From the NCBI RefSeq assembly GCF_021155765.1, contig NC_060110.1, positions 496,001-560,000 on the forward strand: DNA of 64,000 nt. Reading direction: 5' to 3'. Made by a program: the position numbers and the translations under genes. Within the stretch, counting starts at the first letter, position 1, and every line of letters starts with the position of its first letter. This DNA is from Diprion similis (lineage: Eukaryota; Arthropoda; Insecta; Hymenoptera; Diprionidae). Shown one piece after another: positions 51,772 through 61,908 of the stretch. Below the pieces are notes generated by a model. It was not told where the DNA came from, ran no database searches, and was given only the letters and a program-made list of their open reading frames with translations.

Positions 51772-52800
51772 CTAATGACGACGTTTGTTGTAATGGTTGC
51801 GACGAGGGCTGCGGTGTGGAGATTGATGATAATTGCTCTGAAATTTTTGTTCCCCTGACAATGTGCCGAATTTCTTGTAATTCGTGCGGTAATTGTTGTT
51901 CGTCTTGCCAGGGGATTTCGCATTTAAAGGTTCACTGTGTTGGCGAATTTCCTGTCGACCTGTTGTTTTTCGAGATATTAAAGCAGCCTGCGTCGTTTTG
52001 ATAAGATCCTTAGCTGATCTTTCCATAGCGAGGGTATTTTTGAAACGGTCCGAAAAATCCTCGCCAAAGAGAAAAGCACCAATCTCACCCCCTTCAGACA
52101 CCTGTTTGGCTGTAAGGCTCAGGTGCGGGATGATACACTCTCTACGGGAGAGACAAATCTCGTGATGTACGTCCACTAGAATTCTGCCTGCCTCACCCAG
52201 GGTTGTAGTAAGTTTGGTGAAATCTAAGTCAAAGTCTTTATCAATTTCTTTTCTCAACAGGTCTGAAAAAACTTGTCCAAGAGCACAGAGTCCAGTTCCC
52301 AGCTGAGTCTGGATGTCCACCTGGTACCCATCTCTTTTAGTGATAATTCCAGCTTTTGACGAAAGTAATGCCGATTGTATCTCTTTATTTATCGGTGGAG
52401 CTCGAGATAGTTCAAAGTTGTTTGGCGTAGGAAATTTTGATATCAGGGCTTGTTTTTGGTCCTTTGGAATACCGACCCTGATAATGTTGGACCAGGCTTC
52501 GGATAGAGGAGTGAATAGGTCCGGGCCTGATGTACTTTCTATCTGCATCTGACCAATGAATCTACTCGCTATTTCACGTGATAAATTGTCCATTTCTGGA
52601 TCCTTTTCCGGGCTGGCTGGGGACTCGGTTAGCAGAGGCCTCTGGTTCTGCGCCTCAACTATAAAAAAAACGGAATAACGCACCAAATGATTGGCTGTCA
52701 ACAAATTTTTAGAGGCTTTAGCTTCAGAATTTGATGCAAGACATGAGCCTTGACTGTACGAGACTTTAGCCTCAGAATTTGATGCAAGACATGAGCCTTT
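51772..52800 (-). pseudogene. DIRS gag, central and C-terminal part
   Basis: The open block from about 52680 inward has FPTPNNFELSRAPPINKEIQ, LGTGLCALGQVFSDLLRKEI, GRILVDVHHEICLSRRECII and FLFGEDFSDRFKNTLAMERS, recognisable DIRS gag motifs, and ends in a basic, histidine-rich tail. The first 45 residues include a repeated segment, GSCLASNSEAK, twice, caused by a direct duplication at 52730-52800. The frame differs from the N-terminal piece. Confidence 0.8.
52730..52800 (-). repeat. Direct duplication of ~44 bp in DIRS gag
   Basis: ttagc(t/c)tcagaatttgatgc and gcaagacatgagcct occur in both copies, about 44 bp apart, with few differences. The duplication lies exactly where the two gag frames meet. 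Confidence 0.7.
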
Positions 52801-52808
52801 GACTGTAC

Positions 52809-53278
52809 TCAATGATGTGTCGTACCTCTCGGGTGATGATCAACACCATCTCTTAGTACACTGTCTCGAATTCCACTTCTCGAGTGGTGCGAGTTCCTCG
52901 AACGGGAATCGCGATGTTCGGTATGAGCTTCCCTGCATGATAGCCGTGATGGTGATCGGCTTCGAGATGAACCAAAATGGCGATGGCGTCGTTCATGGCG
53001 TCCTCGCTCTCGAGAATGTTCTTGGCGTCCCTGACTGGAACGGGGACGCGAGTTGTGTTGACGGGAACAATCACTATCCAAGCATAAGTTTGAATACCTC
53101 GAGGGGCTCCTGGAATCCGCATTTTCTCGTCGACGGAGATATCCTTGTCCGTACCCGGCACGCTCTCTTTTTAGGTCCGCCACCTCACTTTGTAGACACT
53201 TTAACGCGTCTATAAGCATCTTTTCGGTTGGCCGAACCGACGATGATGGGGTGCCCTGATCTATCGGATCATTAGGCA
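52809..53278 (-). CDS. DIRS gag N-terminal part, arginine/serine-rich
   Basis: ATG at 53276-53278 (MPNDPIDQGTPSSSVRP) begins about 156 codons. A short leucine/glutamate helix (LIDALKCLQSEVADLKRERA) precedes a long RS/RH-rich region (RSRSPSRLSCREAHTEHRD). The stop is at 52809. RS-rich N-termini are seen in DIRS gag and could bind RNA or target the nucleus. It probably was continuous with the block at 51772-52800. Confidence 0.6.
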
Positions 53279-53520
53279 TCCTCAAAGGATAGTGAGCAAT
53301 AAAAATATAGAAATGAAAACGAACGGAGTAACACGCGCCTGTGTTTACGATCGCACAGCAAAACGTAATGAACAAAAGAGGAATGACGGAGCCGCTGCGA
53401 TTTGGAGTGCAAATTTTCATTTCTTTGAAATTGCTGTGATACGATCATGCAATTGGCGTTACTACAAGTTGATCTCAGAGGACGAGACGACGTAGTACAA
53501 TTACGATCGAACTTCACATA

Positions 53521-54993
53521 CAGGTAAGTTCGTTTGATCGTTCAATTATATCGGTATCAACCATGCCAGGGTGTATAAGGGGTGTGAACACAACTTCGGT
53601 ACAATAAGCATAGCCGTAGGCGCCTGCACCCCAGCTCTCCCGTGGTCTCGCACGCGCCGATTTTCGGACTACAATCAACAACAAATGATTTTAATAAAAA
53701 TTAATGAAATGCATTGCATACGTGCAGTCAAAATTTTTTAATATATACGATAATATTACTGTTCAAAGCTAACTGATCAATAGACTGAATCCCATTAAGT
53801 CCTCAATTCTATAAAATATGCAATTAAACTGCAATTGGCGAAAAAAAGTTACAAGTCCGGTAGGTTGGCAATATTAAACAATCATCGTCGATGCACAATT
53901 CCGATGCACAATTCCTTTTCTCTCTATCTAATAAAAAAATCCTGCACCGCACAGCAACAGGTAAAAAAGATTATAATAACAATAGTATACGCATGAAGTT
54001 GGCGGTGGGGTGAGACGCCGGATACAAAAAAAAAGCATCTAGCAAACAAAACTTACTATGTTCATACAGTATGGTTTATAACAAGATGTGCGCTGAGAAG
54101 TCGAACGTGGAGTATTTTCAAATAAAATCATTTAATAATAAAATTGCTTTTGCTATGAAGTTAGTGTCAAGTGATTGACAGCTGTCATCGGGTGTTTATG
54201 ACAGTCTTTGACAAATATATTTATAGTTATCTGTTTATGACACACAGAAAATAAATATGCAAACGAGAATTTAAAAAAAAATTGAGTCCATTGATTGATG
54301 ATAAGAGATGGTTTAGGAGACGGAATTATTACACGGGATGACACACGTCTCGAACAAGTATGACCGTTTCGATAAAAATACAATGCGAATGTGCCCACGG
54401 AGTACGTAACACTAGGAATGATGTTTCGATATCACTACACGAAACAGCGAGGTTCCAAATTCACGACATATACCTACTTGCTGAGAGAGATCGTAGGGCT
54501 TGGGGTTCTTTCCTAATTTCACGGCAGAGACTGGAAATATCTAAGTTGTTCTTGAATTTTTATTGTGTCTGGTTTCGGTAATTTGGCAGCTTTTTTTACA
54601 TTTCACATGTTTTTGCCTAGATTAGATCTATTCATTTATTTTTGGGATAACAGAATTTTCCCAATAAGTGGTCAAGATAGTTTATGATCTAATATCTATA
54701 TTAAGTTTAAAAATGTTATTTTTACAAAAGCTTAAGGTTCTCGAAAAAGAGGTGGAGTTAACAATATCGTCGTATCAATATACATATAGGTTCAGTATCG
54801 CTCTGATATGGTAGATGCCCAAGTTGAAATCCAACATGATTGGGTTCAGCCAGAATATGGTTCACGTGACTAGTGTTTTTTTTGCGCGCCTCAAGAACTT
54901 GTAAACTGAAATCTCCATGCAGCTGTAAAAATGACATTCCAACTTATTTTTGGTACGACATAATTCTGTTTCACCTTCCTCAGTTTTCTCCAA
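53521..54993. other. Intergenic, nothing recognised
   Basis: AT-rich DNA beyond the DIRS 5' region. No gene longer than about 80 codons, no known motif and no clear repeat was seen, except a short doublet gatgcacaattcc at about 53890-53915. Confidence 0.5.
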
Positions 54994-55608
54994 GAACTAT
55001 ACTAATCGTTTTAATATAATTATATAATAACAATAGCATAAAATTAATATTTTAATTGAAGCATTTACTTTTCTGGTGATCAATGTTACTGCTTCAATTG
55101 TTTGTTAACAAGGCATGACAAGAATAATACAAATTTATGAACCGACACAATTTTTTCTTTCACCGGGTTTCCTTTTTGTAAAATGCATAAAAATCATGGA
55201 ACTATACTAATCGTTTTAATATAATTATATGATAACAATAGCATAAAATTAATATTTTAGTTGAAGCATTTACTTTTCTGGTAATCAATGTTACTGCTCC
55301 AATTGTTTGTTAACAAGGCATGACAAAAATGATACAAATTTATGAACTGACATAATTTTTTCTTTCACCGGGTTGCCTTTTTATAAATTACATAAAAATC
55401 AAGGAACTATACTAATCGTCTTAATATAATTATATAATAACAATAGCATAAAATTAATATTTTAGTTGAAGCATTTACTTTTCTGGTGATCAATGTTGCT
55501 GTTCCAATTGTTTGTTAACAAGGCATGACAAAAATAATACAAATTGATGAACCGACATAATTTTTTCTTTCACCGGGTTTCCTTTTTATAAAACACATAA
55601 AAATCCGT
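54994..55608. repeat. Three tandem copies of a 205-bp satellite-like unit
   Basis: Units begin gaactatactaatcg at 54994, 55199 and 55404, spaced exactly 205 bp. Each contains caattgtttgttaacaaggc and tttctttcaccgggtt. They are very similar, with few substitutions. Single-copy-like DNA follows to about 55939, in which nothing was recognised. Confidence 0.9.
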
Positions 55609-55939
55609 ACAGTATCATTTAGAGTTTTCTTTAAAAAAAATTCTTATAAAATTGCCTTTTTTCACGCCCAGTTACCCTTAAATATTGATTTCTTGATAAT
55701 TCATACTTTGGTCATGATACTTTTTTCTGTATTATGATATGATGAATTGAGTTATAATTCAACTAACCAGGTAATCAATCACGTAACTTCGAAGAGTTTG
55801 TTTAGCATTCACGTTTTCATTTCACTCATAAAAGCTTACCGTACCACTTCAACGCTCATTCAAAAATAGGCTTACTAAATTAATAACTCCTGGACGTTCG
55901 TATTTTTACTTGATTGTGCTCGTAATTTAGTATTATTGC

Positions 55940-55987
55940 CAGTATATTTCAAAAGTAAAACAGAGTGGTTAAAGTGCATATGTATAC

Positions 55988-56021
<34 letters not shown>

Positions 56022-56171
56022 GTATACATATGCACTTTAACCACTCTGTTTTACTTTTGAAATATACATATGTGTATATATGTATATATATATATATATA
56101 TATACGTATACATATGCACTTTAACCACTCTGTTTTACTTTTGAAATATACATATGTGTATATATGTATAC

Positions 56172-56207
<36 letters not shown>

Positions 56208-56255
56208 GTATACATATGCACTTTAACCACTCTGTTTTACTTTTGAAATATACTG
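55940..56255. repeat. Palindromic (TA)n-centred repeat cluster
   Basis: cagtatatttcaaaag at 55940 is exactly inverted at 56240-56255. One inverted and three direct copies of a ~50-bp block (catatgcactttaaccactc ... gttttacttttgaaatat) are joined by (ta)n runs. Frames read through this region are translation artefacts of the dinucleotide repeat. It may be a MITE amplified in place. Confidence 0.8.
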
Positions 56256-57841
56256 TATATTTTTTTTTTTTTTTTTTTAATATACTTTTGAATAAATATA
56301 TATATATAGTTGAAGCGAGAAGTAGGGTGCAGTCGGTTATTTTGAGACACAATAAAGAAAAATGTTCCTGCTCTCGGTATTGCGGTATCGACGACAGGGA
56401 AAGATCCTTATCCAACTTCTTGTTCCGTTGGTATTCTCCGTGCTGATTATTTCTCCGATGCTGCACCTCGACATTCACTCATTGAAGTCCTTGTACTGAG
56501 AAACCTATATGGCGATGGTCCTCATCCCTAATTCCCATACTGGGTCCATCAGGCTAGCGTGGTCCGTTACGATAAGCTTGCCGTCACGTTGCAGTCCATT
56601 GATAAGTCATGAGCGGTAATACAATCACGACTTGCTTGATAATCAAGTAGCTGGTATGATTTATTCGGTTCCAGTCTAATAAGATTCGACAGTAGGAGGC
56701 TTTTGACGTGTTTTTAGCACAGCCCTGTACGCCGTTGACGAAGTATTCAAGCGGTTGTAGCGGTATCTTGCTGATTTGGCTTCTGGCTTAGAAGTCTATG
56801 TAGTTGGAGTTTTTTGCTGTGCTTCACTTACGACTCTGTACACAGTTGAAATAGTTTTTTGACTGGTTGTACGTTCGTGTCGATCTGATTTGGAAGTTCT
56901 GCGATGCGGTTTTCAGTTTCCACGATACGATGATCTCAAACACAGTTCTCGTAGTATGATATACAAAGTAAGAAAATAAACAAAATAGTAGCTTACTCAA
57001 TAACTTTCTTATAGTCTAAGCTACTCGGTACTTTGAAGTATTGTACCTTCCTCGTTTTTATCGCTTCTGGGTGGAGTTAGGAATGCGTTACTTTTGCCCT
57101 TGTGTCGGTGTGTGAAATACTGTACTTTTATAGTCGAACACTCGCATACATGTGGTTGTAATGTTTTGTGTTCCGCTTTGAGGCGAAACGATTCTAGGTC
57201 AGTAAACATTCGGTACGATAATCTCATTGTGTAAATATTGGATGTTGGTTGGATTGAATTTTGTGTACTCCACAAGTTGGGTCCATTTATTGAATCTACT
57301 GCAACCACAGTAATACAGTGCCATGAATCGTAGACACCTTCTGTGTGTAAACTGATTGCTGATTGCGATAGTCTGAATTCAATCAATTTTAATTGCTTAC
57401 CACTGTAACGTGGCATTTCTCACGTTATTCGGAAAGTGGTCCAAGCAAGTGTTTCGGTCGCGGCCTGGGAGGCTTACAATTAGTAGTCAGAGCACACAGT
57501 GGAGAATTTTCACGAAAATGTGGCCACAAGTCACAAAACGAACTTTCCCATGCAGGTATGAAAACCCGAGGTATTGTTTAAGAACTAGTTTCCGTCCAAA
57601 GTCCTGGCTGCCCCGACGTTTTATTTTTACTAGAAACATAGTCTTTCAGATATTTCAGTTCAAAGTTACCCGTCATTCTCTTCTTGAAGCTAACTTTGAA
57701 CACTTGTAACTCAACAGTGTAAAGTGATAATCAATTTTAACAAAATGGATACTCTTCTTCATAGACGGAGAGCTGGCTACATGAAATCGCTTGTCACCGA
57801 TAACATGGTTTATGCCTACTTCAAAAGGGGTCCCCTTGGTG
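56256..57841. other. Unassigned, nothing recognised
   Basis: A run of 19-20 T at 56260-56279 is followed by about 1.5 kb without a supported gene. Several open frames of 60-130 codons occur (for example 57021-57416, minus) but show no known motif, and both strands look alike in this respect. Confidence 0.45.
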
Positions 57842-60166
57842 TAGCAAAGTTCAAATCGTGTTGGCTGCCAGCGTGGCTCCGTGGCTTAAAGCGGGGACGG
57901 ACGGTCAAATATGTCAAATTTTGATATTAAAATTTTTTGTAAGATACATGGGTTATAATCATGAAAATAGCTTTTATTTATTATTAAGAAACGCGGAAAA
58001 TCTGCTAATGGCTAAAGTGCTGGCTGTCAGCATGAAAGTGGCGTAAGATTTGGAAATGAAAAAACCATCACATACATCAATTGCGATTGATTGAATATTA
58101 TATATATTTATTTAGAAAACCATATGCAAAATGGCAAACAAAAGAACCGTGGCTAAAACCGCGACAGACAGTTATCAACAGCGTGCTGTTTCTCGAGCGC
58201 TTTCAGCGAAATTTCACTGCATTTTCGATTTAAGTATAAAAAATTAAATGTAAGTACAAAAAATTCGTTTATTATTTTAAAGCTTAATAAATATGCCGAT
58301 GTAAATTAATTTTTATAGATTGATTGTTATTTTCAATGCAATAAAAGTATAAAACGTGAATAATAACATAAATAAATAAAATAGAATTTAATAAATTGTC
58401 ATGTTGATATTATTGTTGTTATAACCCAATTTTCATTTAAACGGTCAGTTCAGCGTCCAAGAAAAACAACAGTTTTACTTGACTTCGATCAATGCTACCA
58501 ATATGAGGTTGTTAATGAGAACGTTTCATTCTCAATCAACGATAAATATACACTTGAGTGTCACGAAAAAGCTGATACAAAAGTTGTATACCTTGCATGT
58601 GGTATTGAATCAAAAGCTAATATTACAACAAAATGCTCCGATATGGATATATTAATTATAATGTTAGCTAATATGAATCATGCACAAGATGGTATTAAAA
58701 TTTGGCGTTGTATCAAGAGCTTGGGGAATTATTTTGCAAATTAGCAGGATTTCACGCATTAACTGGATGTGATTTCAACCCGACAGTGTTTCGCAAAGGA
58801 AAGATACGGCCTTTACAAGTACTCAGAAAGAGCGAAGATTTCCAAAAAGCAGTCAACGAAATAGGCTCTTTCCCGTCCTTGAAAAAGTCATCTGCAATTT
58901 GTAGAGTTTCACAACTCTCGATTCAGTGAATAGCACTCGGTTTGCATTATTTTTGAAAAAATAGAGAGCAACAATCTAGATGAACCATTTCAAAAAAAAA
59001 AAACGGGTCGTCTGTAAAGTCGGTTTACGGACAATAATTTTACGTGATAACGTCATAAGAAAACATTGATGAAAAATTGCATACTTTTATGAATTGAATT
59101 GAATTATTATCACTGAATTATCATTATTTTGTATAATACAAAGAAGGAGTGAATCGAAAATTACAATTTTTCCGATAATTTTTTTTCGTGTCTCGCTCTC
59201 GCTTGCACGCTCGGCTCAGGCGGAACGTTACTATGAGTCATGCTTTTTCGTAAGTGCAGCCGGCGTTCATCGATTTATAAGACATTATCACGTCAAAAAA
59301 GTTACACAATTTTGATGCTTCATCATTCCACCCTTTCATTCGGAATTGACGTAACATCTGTTGAGATCGTGGTTTATTACAACAATATCGAGAAGCGCGT
59401 ACAAGAAAGTACCAATATGTTCAAAGCCAGAGAATTGTGGGTAGATAATCACCGATGAAAAGTACATGTTCAAATGGTTTGATGGTCGGCCGTTACTAAG
59501 CACAGTGAAGGATGTGATTGATGAAGAGCCCATTGACGGTAAAATATTTTTTACACATGTCACAGAATTTTTTTTTTTAGCTTAAATACTTAAAAATTAT
59601 AATATGTTCAAGGTGACGGTGCGAAAGTCGACTTGGAGGAAGACTCCGTTTGCGAGTGCGAGAATCTGCAATACTATGAGTTGGATATAAATAGTGAAGC
59701 CGAACAGCATATAAGCTACCGCTTTTGTTATACAATAAGAATATAAATATATGTAATATAAAATTGTATTTATGTATTTACATATAATCTAATCAGCTGC
59801 GAGCGTTCGCTGAAAGCATTCGAGCAACAGCGCGCTGTTGGTAACTATGTCTACCGCGATTTTAGTCACGATTTTTTGTCTGCTATTTTGCATAGGGCTT
59901 TTTAAATGAATAAATATAATATTGAATCAATCGGCATTGATGTATGTAATGATTTTCTCATTTCAAAATCTTACAGTGCTTCAGCCATTAGCAGATTGTC
60001 GGTCAACAATTTCTCACGTTTTTTAATAATAAGTAAAAGCTATTTTCATAATTATAACCCACGTATCTTATAAAAATTTTAATATCGAAATTTGACCTAT
60101 TTTGCCGTACGCCCCCGCTTTAAGCCATGAGTTCACGCTGGGAGACAAAACGATTTGATCTTTGTA
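57842..60166 (+). mobile_element. DNA element with ~340-bp inverted repeats and a decayed internal gene
   Basis: Left 57842-58210 and right 59806-60166 are reverse complements with roughly 75-80% identity by eye. Shared blocks include tggcttaaagcgggg, taagatac.tgggttataat and aacagcg.gctgtt. Weaker similarity may extend outward to about 57740 and 60250. A decayed gene lies between. The target duplication was not found because the outer ends are vague. The superfamily is not recognised. Confidence 0.65.
58451..59745 (+). pseudogene. Decayed gene with HExADT ... CSDxD motif, unknown function
   Basis: TTVLLDFDQCYQYEVVNENV, ECHEKADTKVVYLAC and TTKCSDMDILIIMLANMNHA (58460-58690), then after a frame change CKLAGFHALTGCDFNPTVFR (58740-58800), form motifs I know from insect and cnidarian proteins of unknown function; the acidic pattern resembles PIN/FEN-type nucleases. 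Weak continuation (MFKWFDGRPLL, about 59465) is followed by a possible GT...AG intron (59540-59580) and an acidic end, DLEEDSVCECENL. Frameshifts and stops show decay. A nuclease role is a guess from acidic motifs. Confidence 0.45.
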
Positions 60167-61634
60167 TGATGAAAAGCTTTTTTCTGTAGCCAGTTCTTAG
60201 ACTATCAACGTATGATGTAGACAATTTTGCCTATTCAATCAATCAAATACAATCGAAAAAAAATATTTTTCATCCACGTTTACGTTATAATCTAACGATT
60301 ATCCTAAAAAGTGTCTTCGTTCGGAAATTGACTTTGCGTAGACTTTTAGTACGTAGTGCGGCGAGACCCGGTCCTTGTTCTTTTTTTAAATTGTAGCTTC
60401 GAATATCAGCTTTCGATGGTGTGTCACGGAGAGTGCGCTGAGGTATGAGGCGCGTTCCAGAGCATGTTTTGTAAGTGTATGCGTGTTCCGAGAAAACCCT
60501 CCGAGCTTGCGCGCTTACCCCTAGCTGCCTTACCCTATATACACGGAATAGGTCGCCTTGTTATTCTGATACTAGATTTGAAACATAAATATATTCTTCA
60601 TGAAAATTCTGATACCTGATTTTAGCATATGTATTCAGAACGCCAAATCCTTATTTTAATGAATTATAACCAAATGCACAAAGGAGTCGCATATTTCTAA
60701 TCTTATTTCCGATCACTATGCCATTTATAATTAATGCTAAATGCTATTCTTTCCTTGTAGATTCTGAAACTACCCTTATCATATTCCAACGGAGGGAGAT
60801 CTTTTCAATAATGCAGAAGTACTTGGCCTTAGAGAGCAATGAAGAATTTGTTTACCATATTACCGAAGAATAATGATTTTCCTCGAAAATTTGGGAACCT
60901 ATTTCCCATATTTTGAGTCCTGCATTTTGTCTCGTCTTCTAAATTTTGGTATCAGATTTATAATAAGTGACCCCGAAACACGGGCAAAGTAAATTTGCAA
61001 TCGAATTTTTTCCGAAATTCTTGTTTTAACTAGCCTCATTGGAGACGCCATTTTGTTTTTCCAAATTTTGAGGTACTTGTAAAACGTATACCAAGTATAT
61101 CAAATTTTCCGAAATTTCGGTGATACCCTGATTTATGGCCAGGCACGTTTTCGTGAAAATTCCCCACTGTGAAGCAGTCGCCCGGAAAGCCAAAGGTTGC
61201 AGGTTCAAATTCCGGTCCAGTTCAAGTCGTGAAATATTTTTTCTGGACCCACGAAAATGCACGTCACACCACTTATTGAGATAAAAACAGTTACAGCTGG
61301 TCGCCAAAGATATCATTTTCACTTTGCATTTAGGGATTCAAAAAATGAATCCAGCAGACTTCAAATTTTTGTGTAATGTCCAGTTTTTTTTTCAGAGTAT
61401 TGGGTAAATCAGAATTTATTGCTTCGTATATTCAAATAAAGACGTCAGTTCTTGTATTTGACGTTTACACAACACGACTCGACTTTGACTTCGTGAATCT
61501 AATATTTTCCTCATTCTCATCAAATGAAAATTTGACGTGATTACGCCAGTGTTTCATTTTCATAATTATTCTGGGCAAATTGAAGTTACGTGATCGATCC
61601 CCGGTCAGATAATATTTAAAAATTGTCATTACGC
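60167..61634. other. Unassigned, with a possible tRNA-derived SINE fragment
   Basis: No gene is supported. Near 61165-61215 the plus strand reads gaagcagtcgcccgg and ggttgcaggttcaaattcc, with a B-box-like ggttcaaattc, 10 of 11 positions to consensus. This could be the end of a tRNA-derived SINE, but no A box or tail is convincing. Confidence 0.35.
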
Positions 61635-61908
61635 TCAGCTGGAAATGTTAATTAAAGAACGGATGGTAATAAGAGCAACGGCTACTGTAATGAGCGGAGG
61701 CATTAAATACTGGTATTGAGAGGGATAGCCAATTCCAGTGACTGCCAGCGCTGTCCATCCTAGTATTCGGATTATAATCGCGATTGCTTGTGAATAGTAA
61801 TCAGGTGTGCTGGGAGGAATCCATTTGATGCCCGTCGAACCACAACCAACTAAAATTATCCAGCAAGTCTTTAAGAGAGGATCTTCTGTGCTCAATTTGA
61901 CACTGAAT
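61635..61908 (-). CDS. Putative terminal exon of a multi-pass membrane protein
   Basis: On the minus strand a polypyrimidine stretch and cag (ttttttcag, ending at 61909) precede a 90-codon open frame with good hydrophobic character: TCWIILVGCGSTGIKWIPPS, then AIAIIIRILGWTALAVTGIG and YLMPPLITVAVALITIRSLI, three likely membrane segments. It ends with TGA at 61635-61637. I do not recognise the family. The upstream exons would lie to the right, beyond about 61.9 kb, possibly beyond the window. It is unlike the transposon ORFs here and may be host coding sequence. Confidence 0.4.

Larger units (their letters stand above)
43180..53520 (-). mobile_element. DIRS-type tyrosine-recombinase retrotransposon, split by a gypsy element
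   Basis: Read on the minus strand from about 53.5 kb: gag in two pieces, reverse transcriptase/RNase H, then a tyrosine recombinase overlapping the RNase H end. This order and the recombinase in place of an integrase define DIRS. A complete gypsy element (44578-50254) with its atat target duplication lies inside RNase H; removing it restores the frame. The terminal repeats of DIRS were not resolved, so the outer coordinates are approximate. Confidence 0.88.

Noticed and set aside
55969-56478. Long minus- and plus-strand open frames with IYIYIY/RIRIYIY repeats
   Set aside because: They are translations of (TA)n and its palindromic flanks; no protein-like composition and both strands are open equally.
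57021-57416. 131-codon minus-strand open frame
   Set aside because: No recognisable motif, domain or splice context; a frame of this length is expected by chance in this composition.
61165-61215. Functional tRNA gene
   Set aside because: Only a B-box-like stretch is visible; no cloverleaf or A box can be formed, so at best a SINE remnant.
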